Below are positions 1 to 6,217 of a stretch of 7,832 bases of DNA, one piece after another. Numbering within the stretch: position 1 is the stretch's first letter; every line of letters starts with the position of its first letter. Under the pieces are notes generated by a model that saw only the letters and a program-made list of their open reading frames with translations, was not told the origin of the DNA and did not search any database. The translations under genes were made by a program, and so were the position numbers. Source of the DNA: Porphyromonadaceae bacterium (lineage in GTDB: Bacteria; Bacteroidota; Bacteroidia; Bacteroidales; Paludibacteraceae); contig CAJPPQ010000056.1 in the NCBI GenBank assembly GCA_905372605.1, forward strand, positions 1 through 7,832, given 5' to 3'.

Positions 1-48
1 AACGATTACTTTGAGCGTAGTAGAGCCGATGTCTATACCTATATTCAT
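1..48 (-). CDS. Acyl-CoA dehydratase activase-like ATPase (BadF/BadG/BcrA/BcrD family), N-terminal fragment
   Basis: Only the first 16 codons are inside the window. They read MNIGIDIGSTTLKVIV, the phosphate-1 loop of the ASKHA (actin/Hsp70/sugar kinase) ATPase fold. The DIGSTT-L-K form is typical of activators of 2-hydroxyacyl-CoA dehydratases, iron-sulfur ATPases that pass an electron to their partner enzyme. The start lies 31 bp after the stop of the LysE-like gene, so it is probably the fourth gene of the same transcript. Known for the family: a 4Fe-4S cluster and often a fused or adjacent dehydratase subunit, none of which can be seen here. A sugar kinase of the same fold is the main alternative, though those more often read DIGTT or DIGTS. 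Confidence 0.65.
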   Translation of the reverse strand, partial: MNIGIDIGSTTLKVIV

Positions 49-79
49 CTATGTCTGTTTTTTTTAGAAACATATTTAT

Positions 80-718
80 TTAAAATGTTTTACCCAATAG
101 CCCCAATACTACACCCGCCACCGACAGCAGCATAAGCACTCCGCCCGTAATGCGGTTTAGTATGCGTAAGCCTCTCGCTTTGAAGCGATGGCGGAATATT
201 CCTACTATCATAGTGAGCGAAAGCCACCATATCAAAGTACCGATAAGTATCGAGGCAAGCCCGATAAGTACTTGATAGATATTGTACGAGGGGGAGAAAA
301 ATTTGAATCTGGCAAAAAGAGCTATGAAAAAGAATATTATAATCGGATTGCTGAAACACAGTCCGAAAGCGGAGGTATACGTACTAAACAGATTGCGGTT
401 TGAGGTGCCTATCTTTTTGTCGGCAAGCTCCTCTTCGGGATTGTTGGAGGCAATAATATAGCCGAAAAGCAGAAGTATTATACTGCCTACTATCTGAATG
501 ATAAAGCGATATTGCTCTACAAATTCGATAATGAAATTCATCGAAAACCCTACCAATATGGCATAAATAATATCGGAAGTAGAGGCACCGAGTCCTGTAA
601 CAAATCCGTGTAGACGTCCCTTGTGCAAAGTACGCTGAATACAGAGTATCCCAAGCGGACCTGTCGGAGCCGATACGAGGATACCGATGATTATTCCTGT
701 GATTATAATGTCTATCAT
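80..718 (-). CDS. LysE-family translocator (predicted amino-acid or small-molecule exporter)
   Basis: The protein has 212 residues, the usual size of LysE/RhtB exporters, and is almost entirely hydrophobic. I see six likely membrane segments at about residues 4-28, 38-63, 72-90, 109-137, 146-174 and 184-209. The first carries the family signature: an APTGPLG turn at 17-23, then a conserved QRTLHKG at 28-34 and a glycine-rich second helix. A charged loop (91-108, NNPEEELADKK) separates helices 3 and 4. Members export basic or neutral amino acids using the proton gradient, but the substrate cannot be read from the sequence. The gene lies 29 bp after glgB and 31 bp before the activase-like gene, all on one strand, so co-transcription is likely. 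There is no recognisable Shine-Dalgarno; the leader is A-rich, as is usual in Bacteroidetes. Confidence 0.85.
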   Translation of the reverse strand: MIDIIITGIIIGILVSAPTGPLGILCIQRTLHKGRLHGFVTGLGASTSDIIYAILVGFSMNFIIEFVEQYRFIIQIVGSIILLLFGYIIASNNPEEELADKKIGTSNRNLFSTYTSAFGLCFSNPIIIFFFIALFARFKFFSPSYNIYQVLIGLASILIGTLIWWLSLTMIVGIFRHRFKARGLRILNRITGGVLMLLSVAGVVLGLLGKTF

Positions 719-747
719 TTGTATTTTTTCGTTTAAAAGTCTGTTTA

Positions 748-2754
748 CTATTCGGTTTTATCTATTTTCTTTAAAACAAAAGCACTCCTCGATGGTATAT
801 ATAGCCTGAGCTGCTGTCTGTGACTGTCGCCTATAGGCAGGGTGGTGTAGGTAAGTGTCTCGTCGACAAGACCGAATCCGCCATAAGCCGTATTGTCGGT
901 ATTAAGTACGATACGGTACGAGCCCTTATCTACCGGTATGCCGTAGTCGGTAAACGACCGACATGGGTTGAAATTGAAGACAAAAAGCATGTCTTTTCGG
1001 CTATAGGCGAGCACTTGGTCGAACTCTTTGTCCCATACCTTGTCTATAGGCAGACGCTCGAAACCTCCGACTCCCGATATGAGGTGTATCATATCTCGGT
1101 CGAAACGGTTGAGGTCTGAATATAGATATTGCTCGTTGTCGACAAGTTTCCATTGCCTGCGGGCGTATTTGTAGCTCCAGCCATTGCCTTGGCGTGGGAA
1201 GTCGACCCACTCAGGGTGTCCAAACTCGTTGCCCATAAAGTTGAGGTATCCGCCACAGATAGTAGTAGCGGTCATTAGCCTTATCATCTTGTGCAGAGCT
1301 ATGCCTCGCGATACGTTGAGGTTTCGGCTCCGACGCTCGAAGTGCCAATACATATCGGAGTCTACAAGGCGGAATATCATTGTCTTGTCGCCTACGAGCG
1401 CTTGGTCGTGACTCTCGACATACGATATGGTTCGCTCCTCGGCTCTGTGGTCGGTAAGATGCCAGAAGATATGCCCCACTTTCCAGTATTCGTCGGGAAC
1501 CTCTTTTATATATTTTATAAAGAAATCGGGTATACCCATTGCCATACGGTAGTCGAAACCGATGCCTCCTTCGGCGTATGGTGCGGCGAGTCCGGGCATA
1601 CCGCTCATATCTTCGGCTATGGTGATAGCTTCGGGTTTTACTTCGTGAATAAGGCTATTTGCAAGTGCAAGGTAGCAGATGGCATCTTCGTCTCTATTGC
1701 TGTCGAAATAGTCGGAATAGGCGACGAAGTCTTTCTCGAGCCCGTGGTTGAGATACATCATCGATGTTACGCCGTCGAAGCGGAAACCGTCGAAGCGATA
1801 TTCTTCGAGCCAAAATTTGCAGTTCGATAGCAGAAAATGCAGTACCTTGTCGCTGCCGTAGTCGAAACAGAGCGACTCCCAAGCAGGATGTATCCGCCGA
1901 CTACCACGATGAAAATAGAGCGACGGGTCGCCGTCGAAATATCCAAGCCCCTCGTCTTCGTTGCTTACCGAGTGCGAATGCACCAAATCCATTACGACGG
2001 CTACTCCGCAAGAATGTGCCTCATCGATAAGGGCTTTCAGTTCGTCGGGAGTGCCGAAACGCGATGAGGCGGCAAAAAAGTTCGATACCTGATAACCAAA
2101 CGAACCGTAATATGGATGTTCCTGTATAGCCATTATCTGAATGCAGTTGTAGCCGTTGCGGACTATACGCGGTAAAACGTTCTCTCTAAATTCGTTGTAT
2201 GTGCCGACACGTTCTTCGGAGGTAGCCATACCGATGTGACATTCGTATATAAGCAGCGGGTCGGTGGTGGGGCAGAAACTACTGTTTTTCCACACGAAAG
2301 GCTCTGAAGGGTGCCACACCTGAGCGCTGAATATCTTTGTAGACTCGTCTTGAACCACACGCCGTGCATACGATGGTATCCGCCGTCCGCTGCCGCCCTG
2401 CCACTCGATAAGAAGTTTGTAAAACTGTCCGTGGCATATCGATTCGTCGCAGAAAGTCCCCTCCCAATCGCCGTTGCCGAGAGGGTGTAGGCGGTAATAT
2501 TCATCTTTTTCCCAAGCATTGAAGTCGCCCAAGAGATACACCGCAGTAGCATTAGGGGCATACTCTCTGAAGACCCATTGGCTGCCGATACGATTGAGAC
2601 CGAAGTAAAGATATCCGTTAGCAAACTCGGAGAGCGAGCCTTTACCTGCCGTAAGCTTATCGATACGAGCAGCGATACTGTCATGACGCTGCTCTATTAT
2701 ATCGCCGTAGGGCAGTAGTAGAGGGTCTGTGTCTAAAATCTTTAAGCGTGGCAT
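748..2754 (-). CDS. glgB: 1,4-alpha-glucan (glycogen) branching enzyme, eukaryote-like GH13 type
   Basis: The enzyme cuts an alpha-1,4-glucan chain and re-attaches the piece through an alpha-1,6 bond, making the branches of glycogen in the cytoplasm. The 668 residues show an N-terminal CBM48-like beta domain (about 57-145), a GH13 TIM barrel (about 165-550) and a C-terminal beta domain (about 575-665). GH13 signatures are all present: MDLVHSH at 255-261, GFRFDGVTSMMY at 323-334 with nucleophile D327, TIAEDMSGMPG at 378-388 with acid/base E381, and ESHDQALVGDK at 447-457 with transition-state D450. The wording of these motifs and FMGNEFGHPEW (506-516) are those of the eukaryotic branching-enzyme subfamily (GH13_8), which many Bacteroidetes also carry, rather than the E. 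coli type. The gene sits 36 bp after a predicted outer-membrane protein and 29 bp before the LysE-like gene. No other glycogen gene is in view. Confidence 0.96.
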   Translation of the reverse strand: MPRLKILDTDPLLLPYGDIIEQRHDSIAARIDKLTAGKGSLSEFANGYLYFGLNRIGSQWVFREYAPNATAVYLLGDFNAWEKDEYYRLHPLGNGDWEGTFCDESICHGQFYKLLIEWQGGSGRRIPSYARRVVQDESTKIFSAQVWHPSEPFVWKNSSFCPTTDPLLIYECHIGMATSEERVGTYNEFRENVLPRIVRNGYNCIQIMAIQEHPYYGSFGYQVSNFFAASSRFGTPDELKALIDEAHSCGVAVVMDLVHSHSVSNEDEGLGYFDGDPSLYFHRGSRRIHPAWESLCFDYGSDKVLHFLLSNCKFWLEEYRFDGFRFDGVTSMMYLNHGLEKDFVAYSDYFDSNRDEDAICYLALANSLIHEVKPEAITIAEDMSGMPGLAAPYAEGGIGFDYRMAMGIPDFFIKYIKEVPDEYWKVGHIFWHLTDHRAEERTISYVESHDQALVGDKTMIFRLVDSDMYWHFERRSRNLNVSRGIALHKMIRLMTATTICGGYLNFMGNEFGHPEWVDFPRQGNGWSYKYARRQWKLVDNEQYLYSDLNRFDRDMIHLISGVGGFERLPIDKVWDKEFDQVLAYSRKDMLFVFNFNPCRSFTDYGIPVDKGSYRIVLNTDNTAYGGFGLVDETLTYTTLPIGDSHRQQLRLYIPSRSAFVLKKIDKTE

Positions 2755-2790
2755 CTCGGAGTCTGTCGTATGTTTTTTTACAAGAAAGTG

Positions 2791-3606
2791 CTACAATTTA
2801 TATCTCACTCCGCCCAGTAGCGAAAAGCCGAGTACCGAGTTGTAATCCGACGATATATCGAATTGCCAATGGTCGAAGCGTAAGCCTGCTCCCAAGGTCG
2901 GACGAAAGTCTCTATATCCGTAAGCCCCAAGACGTACGACAAGCTCTTTTACCAATGCATATTCGAAACCCGTTGCCCAACGTATGGGCGACAGTGTCTC
3001 TTTGTCTATCTCCACGAGCCATATCACCTCATCTCGTATACGATACAGAAGCCCTACCGACAGTATGGTAGGCAGATGTTTGGAGGTCTCTTCAGACGAT
3101 ATTTTCGACATCACGGGGTTCAGCAAACGCAATGCCACAGTGAGATTGTCGGAGAGGTCTATCTGAGTACCCACTTGTGCCGTCAGAGTACCTCGCCGCT
3201 TATGAGCATCGGCAACCGAGATCGTATAATAGACTATATCGACTCCGAGCAGCAACTTCTGCCCAAACTTACGCCCTGCCGTAGCAGCGACAATCATTTC
3301 GTTGTACTCCGAGTATCCGAAGTGCGAGAGGCTTACACCCGTATTGATATACGCAGTCGGTATCGATAGATTTATCGATTTGGTAGAGAGCTCTTTTGTA
3401 ATATACCTATTTTCGTAGATGATACCGAGCGATATATCTTTTGTTCTGCCAATGGCGGCCGGATTGCCGAGTGGCAACCAGCGATCGACGTAAGCGACTG
3501 AGGCATTGCCTGCTACATACGACGAAGGCATTGCCGCCGGCTGCTGGCACGACGCCGACAAGACGCCTCCGTAGACACACAACAACACTAATATATTACT
3601 CTTCAT
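2791..3606 (-). CDS. Predicted outer-membrane beta-barrel protein, PorQ/PorV/UPF0164-like, uncharacterised
   Basis: The chosen start gives 271 residues beginning MKSNILVLLCVYGG, a signal peptide with one lysine and a hydrophobic core to about residue 18. A Cys follows at about residue 20 (SASC), but Ser at -3 makes it a poor lipobox, so lipoprotein status is doubtful. After it comes GNPAAIG, then repeated 10-12-residue stretches of alternating polar and hydrophobic residues with Gly/Asn turns (for example GVSLSHFGY, LLLGVDIVYYTI, LVVRLGAYGY, TLGAGLRF), ending GGVRYKL. This is the pattern of a transmembrane beta-barrel. The GNPAAIG opening and the barrel recall the PorQ/PorV/FadL-like group linked to type IX secretion, but I cannot assign it firmly. 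The same frame stays open up to 3741; I prefer the internal Met because it starts the signal peptide and follows a promoter-like element. The gene heads the glgB run. Function unknown. Confidence 0.75.
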   Translation of the reverse strand: MKSNILVLLCVYGGVLSASCQQPAAMPSSYVAGNASVAYVDRWLPLGNPAAIGRTKDISLGIIYENRYITKELSTKSINLSIPTAYINTGVSLSHFGYSEYNEMIVAATAGRKFGQKLLLGVDIVYYTISVADAHKRRGTLTAQVGTQIDLSDNLTVALRLLNPVMSKISSEETSKHLPTILSVGLLYRIRDEVIWLVEIDKETLSPIRWATGFEYALVKELVVRLGAYGYRDFRPTLGAGLRFDHWQFDISSDYNSVLGFSLLGGVRYKL

Positions 3607-3628
3607 CGGCACGAAAGTCGCTTTTTTT

Positions 3629-3637
3629 GCAAAAATA
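3629..3637 (-). promoter_or_regulatory. Candidate -7 promoter element for the barrel protein-glgB-LysE run
   Basis: The minus strand reads TATTTTTGC, matching the Bacteroidetes sigma-70 -7 consensus TAnnTTTG. It lies 22 bp upstream of the chosen ATG at 3606, which would give a very short leader. No good TTTG is present about 20 bp further upstream, so only half of the promoter is supported. Confidence 0.45.
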
Positions 3638-3737
3638 CAAAATTGTAGCCATTCATTGTCCGCATTGTACGATAAATCTTGTTTTGAATGCACTGTCGCC
3701 AATAGAGTAATAAAATGAAAGGAGCCCCGATAGTATA

Positions 3738-3746
3738 GCAAAGTTA
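3738..3746 (-). promoter_or_regulatory. Second candidate leftward -7 element (TAACTTTG)
   Basis: The minus strand reads TAACTTTGC, a full match to TAnnTTTG and identical to the -7 of the rightward ctlX promoter. It would give a leader of about 125 nt for the barrel-protein gene. No TTTG or TTG is visible 19-21 bp upstream, so it competes with the element at 3629-3637 as the real start site. Confidence 0.35.
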
Positions 3747-3765
3747 GTCGACCGTAGTACGACTA
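3745..3765. repeat. Inverted repeat in the divergent promoter region
   Basis: The arms TAGTCG (3745-3750) and CGACTA (3760-3765) are perfect inverse complements separated by 9 nt. The left arm overlaps the end of the leftward TAACTTTG element, where a repressor could act. No matching regulator gene is in the window, and an arm of six bases can occur by chance. Confidence 0.35.
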
Positions 3766-3832
3766 TTTAAGCGTGTATAGACAAATAATTGCTAGTCTGA
3801 ACCAAAATATTTCGATGAGTAATTTAGATACA

Positions 3833-3864
3833 ATTGCATAAATCAAAATTTATATCTAACTTTG
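3833..3864 (+). promoter_or_regulatory. Promoter of the ctlX-SpoIID pair
   Basis: A -33 element ATTG (3833-3836) is followed after a 20-nt spacer by TAACTTTG (3857-3864), a full match to the Bacteroidetes -7 consensus TAnnTTTG at the expected spacing. Transcription would begin near 3870, leaving a leader of about 60 nt before the ATG at 3932. The spacer holds an inverted repeat, ATAAAT-CAAA-ATTTAT (3838-3853), which could be an operator or simply AT-rich sequence. Confidence 0.6.
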
Positions 3865-3870
3865 CTCGAG

Positions 3871-3887
3871 CGATTTCTGATAAATCG
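3871..3887 (+). other. Hairpin at the start of the ctlX leader
   Basis: CGATTT (3871-3876) and AAATCG (3882-3887) pair perfectly around a 5-nt loop; a G-T wobble at 3870/3888 can extend the stem. It falls right after the predicted transcription start. It has no T-run after it, so it is not a terminator. A 5' stabilising hairpin is the simplest reading. Confidence 0.4.
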
Positions 3888-3931
3888 TCCGTTAAAAGTA
3901 ATCTTAAACCTTAATTTAACATCAAATCAAA

Positions 3932-4861
3932 ATGCAAAACACATCGAACATCCTTATGATAGAGCCGATACTTTTCGGCTTTAACGAAGAGACGGCAAAA
4001 AACAACTATTTCCAGAAAAACGACAACACAGCCGCCACTCAAATCCAAGATCAAGCACGGGCAGAATTCCTCGATATGGTCAGACTCTTGCGTGAGAATG
4101 CCATAAAAGTGATAACGGTACGCGATACTGCCTCTCCGCATACGCCCGATAGTATTTTCCCAAACAACTGGGTGTCGTTCCACTCGTGCGGACGGGTGGT
4201 ATTGTACCCGATGTTTGCCGAAAACCGCCGCCTCGAACGCCGCCCCGAAATATTGCAACATATCGAAGACGAAGGCTTTGCCATAAAAGAAAAAATAGAC
4301 CTCACCGGCTACGAAGACGAAGGCGAATTCCTCGAAGGCACGGGCTCTATGATACTCGACCGCGACAATCGTATCGCTTATGCCTGCCTCTCGGAGCGGA
4401 CACACCCTCATCTGTTTGAACTCTTCTGCCGCGAACTCGAATATACGCCTGTGGCTTTCCGCGCCTTCCAGTCGGTCGACGGCAAAAGGCTGCCCATCTA
4501 CCACACGAACGTAATGATGTGTATCGCCGACCGATACGCTATCGTCTGCCTCGACACTATCGACGACAGCCAAGAACGTCGTCGGGTTAGGGAGTCTATC
4601 GTCGGTTCGGGTAAAACGATAATAGAGATTTCCGAGCAGCAGATGCACCATTTTGCAGGAAATATGCTACAAGTCGAAAACGAAATAGGAATGAAATTCC
4701 TCGTAATGTCGGACACGGCTTACCGATCGCTACTGCCACAGCAGATAGAGCAAATAGAGAAGACCGACACCATACTGCACCCCTCGATACCGACGATAGA
4801 GCGTTACGGCGGCGGTTCGGCTCGCTGTATGATGGCAGAGATATTCCTTCCTCGTAAGTAG
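3932..4861 (+). CDS. ctlX: Citrulline utilisation hydrolase CtlX / amidinotransferase-family protein
   Basis: The 309-residue protein belongs to the guanidino-modifying superfamily (arginine deiminase, dimethylarginine hydrolase, amidinotransferase), enzymes that attack guanidino or ureido carbons with a cysteine nucleophile. The visible active-site pieces are FPNNW at 76-80, LEGTGSM at 134-140, the catalytic histidine H191 in YHTNVMM, GNMLQV at 243-248, and the nucleophile C299 in SARCMMAE near the C-terminus. Length and motif order match the CtlX group, which includes the citrulline ureidase of Francisella; by homology it would turn citrulline into ornithine, CO2 and ammonia. There is no signal peptide, so it should act in the cytoplasm. 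The start follows an A-rich leader with a good promoter. It precedes the SpoIID-like gene by 14 bp. Another substrate such as a methylated arginine or peptidyl guanidine cannot be excluded. Confidence 0.82.
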   Translation: MQNTSNILMIEPILFGFNEETAKNNYFQKNDNTAATQIQDQARAEFLDMVRLLRENAIKVITVRDTASPHTPDSIFPNNWVSFHSCGRVVLYPMFAENRRLERRPEILQHIEDEGFAIKEKIDLTGYEDEGEFLEGTGSMILDRDNRIAYACLSERTHPHLFELFCRELEYTPVAFRAFQSVDGKRLPIYHTNVMMCIADRYAIVCLDTIDDSQERRRVRESIVGSGKTIIEISEQQMHHFAGNMLQVENEIGMKFLVMSDTAYRSLLPQQIEQIEKTDTILHPSIPTIERYGGGSARCMMAEIFLPRK

Positions 4862-4875
4862 CAACATCGGTTTTT

Positions 4876-6180
4876 ATGAAAATACGGGTAGGTATCTTGC
4901 AATGCAGTAAGATAGAGTTTTCTCTCGCAGGTAGATTCACGACGACGAGCGGCGAAGTGGCCGAGGGAGATTTTATAGCCGAATATGCGGCAGGTAAAAT
5001 ACTTTTCGGCGGCAGATACTACGATAGTCTTCGTTTCGAGGCGGGCGAAGGCTCGCTGTTCGAGCTGAAAAACGTGGTCATCGGCAAAGAGTTTCATTGG
5101 CAGCAGTGCCGCAACGAGCGTTTCGAGGGCGACTTAGTGATAATTACAGACGGAGAAGAGCTCGTGGCTATCAATGAAATCGATTTGGAACGATACATCT
5201 ATTCGGTCATTGCCTCCGAGATGAGCGCCACCTCGTTTGTGGAGCTGCTCAAGGCTCACGCCGTAATATCGCGTAGCTGGGTGTTATCGGCTATCGGTTC
5301 GGCGACTCCTTCTTCTTCGGCGACCTTCTATACCGACTGTAGCGACACCGACGACCCCGTGTATATACGTTGGTACGAACGCGATGCTCATCGTTTGTTC
5401 GATGTCTGTGCCGACGACCATTGCCAACGCTATCAGGGTATACCGTCGCAAGAGCCTCATGCATTGCGAGAGGCTATCGACTCTACCGCAGGCGAGGTAC
5501 TCGTTTACGATGGGAAAATATGCGACGCTCGTTTTTCGAAGTGTTGCGGAGGGTATACCGAGCGGTTCTCTTCGTGCTGGGCAGAAGTCGATTACCCATA
5601 TCTTACCGTCTTGCCCGATAGCGACGGCAGTCGCCTACAACCCATTACCGACGAGGCGACGGCACGTAGCTTCGTACTCTCCTCACCCGATGTCTTCTGC
5701 AATACGGCAGACTGTAATATCATTCGGCAGGTATTCAACGACTACGACCGCTCTACAGAGTCGTTTTTTCGATGGAAGGTAACATATTCGGTAGATGAAA
5801 TATCGGAGATAGTCGCATCGCGTTCGGGGATAGACTTCGGCAGTATCTTAGACCTCGTTCCCGTGCAGCGTACAGCCTCGGGGCGAATCGTACGCCTCAG
5901 AATAGTGGGGACTCGACACACTGCAACCATAGGCAAAGAGCTCGAGATACGTCGATGGCTATCGCGTACGCATCTTTATAGTTCGGCGTTCGTCGTAGAT
6001 AGAGACGATTGCGGCAGGTTTGTAATCTGCGGAGCAGGTTGGGGACACGGTGTCGGGCTATGCCAGATAGGTGCCGCCGTAATGGCACACAAAGGCTATT
6101 CGTACCGCAGCATACTCCGACACTACTATCCGCATACGGTAGTAGGTAATATAAAAGGAGGCTTACTCGTTTCTGAGTAA
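4876..6180 (+). CDS. SpoIID/LytB domain protein (probable peptidoglycan lytic transglycosylase)
   Basis: SpoIID enzymes cleave glycan strands of peptidoglycan, in spore formers those stripped of peptides. This 434-residue protein has the family core. SEMSATSFVELLKAHAVISRSW (114-135) carries the probable catalytic glutamate E115. DHCQRYQG (181-188) and SKCCGGY (221-227) contain His/Cys residues resembling the zinc site known in clostridial SpoIID. GWGHGVGLCQIGA (388-400) and LRHYYPHT (414-421) close the domain. The N-terminus begins directly with MKIRVGILQC, the start usual for the Bacteroidales version; there is no signal peptide or membrane segment, which is odd for a wall enzyme. Bacteroidales do not form spores, so the role is likely wall turnover or something unrelated. 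It starts 14 bp after ctlX. Its last codons form the hairpin used as the metK terminator. Catalytic activity is inferred, not shown. Confidence 0.88.
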   Translation: MKIRVGILQCSKIEFSLAGRFTTTSGEVAEGDFIAEYAAGKILFGGRYYDSLRFEAGEGSLFELKNVVIGKEFHWQQCRNERFEGDLVIITDGEELVAINEIDLERYIYSVIASEMSATSFVELLKAHAVISRSWVLSAIGSATPSSSATFYTDCSDTDDPVYIRWYERDAHRLFDVCADDHCQRYQGIPSQEPHALREAIDSTAGEVLVYDGKICDARFSKCCGGYTERFSSCWAEVDYPYLTVLPDSDGSRLQPITDEATARSFVLSSPDVFCNTADCNIIRQVFNDYDRSTESFFRWKVTYSVDEISEIVASRSGIDFGSILDLVPVQRTASGRIVRLRIVGTRHTATIGKELEIRRWLSRTHLYSSAFVVDRDDCGRFVICGAGWGHGVGLCQIGAAVMAHKGYSYRSILRHYYPHTVVGNIKGGLLVSE

Positions 6181-6186
6181 ACCTCC
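6148..6186 (-). terminator. Intrinsic terminator of metK, inside the 3' end of the SpoIID gene
   Basis: On the minus strand GGAGGTTTACTC (6186-6175) pairs with GAGTAAGCCTCC (6168-6157) with one mismatch in 12 positions and a 6-nt loop. It is followed by TTTTATATT (6156-6148). This is a Rho-independent terminator about 30 bp after the metK stop. The T-run lies only on the metK side, so it reads leftward; the hairpin covers the last 24 bases of the convergent SpoIID gene and could also mark or protect the end of that transcript. Confidence 0.72.
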
Positions 6187-6217
6187 ACCAACAAAATAAA
6201 TTCCATTAAAAAAAGTT

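Larger units (their letters stand above)
3607..3931. other. Divergent intergenic region (325 bp) between the barrel-protein gene and ctlX
   Basis: This AT-rich stretch contains no convincing gene. The open frame continuing upstream from the barrel-protein start to 3741 begins MLYYRGSFHF, has no family features, and lies before the signal peptide. The region holds -7-like elements facing left at 3629-3637 and 3738-3746 and a full promoter facing right at 3833-3864. It also holds a 6-bp inverted repeat at 3745-3765, an AT-rich inverted repeat in the promoter spacer (3838-3853), and a hairpin at 3871-3887. No terminator is expected or seen between divergent genes. Confidence 0.7.

Noticed and set aside
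1291..1830. Open frame of 179 codons on the plus strand inside glgB
   Set aside because: It is antisense to the GH13 barrel with all catalytic motifs intact in the other strand; no promoter or recognisable domain supports it.
2163..2684. Open frame of 173 codons on the minus strand in another frame of glgB
   Set aside because: It overlaps the N-terminal region of glgB, lacks any recognisable domain, and is Ser/Thr/Arg-rich as frame-shifted shadows often are.
2791..3606. Calling the barrel protein PorQ of the type IX secretion system outright
   Set aside because: Only the general barrel pattern and a GNPAAIG-like opening agree; the sequence is shorter than PorQ as I know it and other secretion genes are not in view.
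3607..3741. Upstream in-frame extension of the barrel-protein gene
   Set aside because: The extra 45 residues would bury the signal peptide and contain no conserved feature; a promoter-like element lies within this stretch.
3871..3887. Hairpin before ctlX considered as a terminator or attenuator
   Set aside because: The stem is only 6-7 bp and is not followed by a T-run, so termination is not supported.
3911..4651. Long open frame (246 codons) on the minus strand antisense to ctlX
   Set aside because: It lies almost wholly opposite ctlX, whose active-site motifs are clear. Its translation shows no family features and has an unnatural richness in Val, Phe and Glu as expected from the complement of the real frame.
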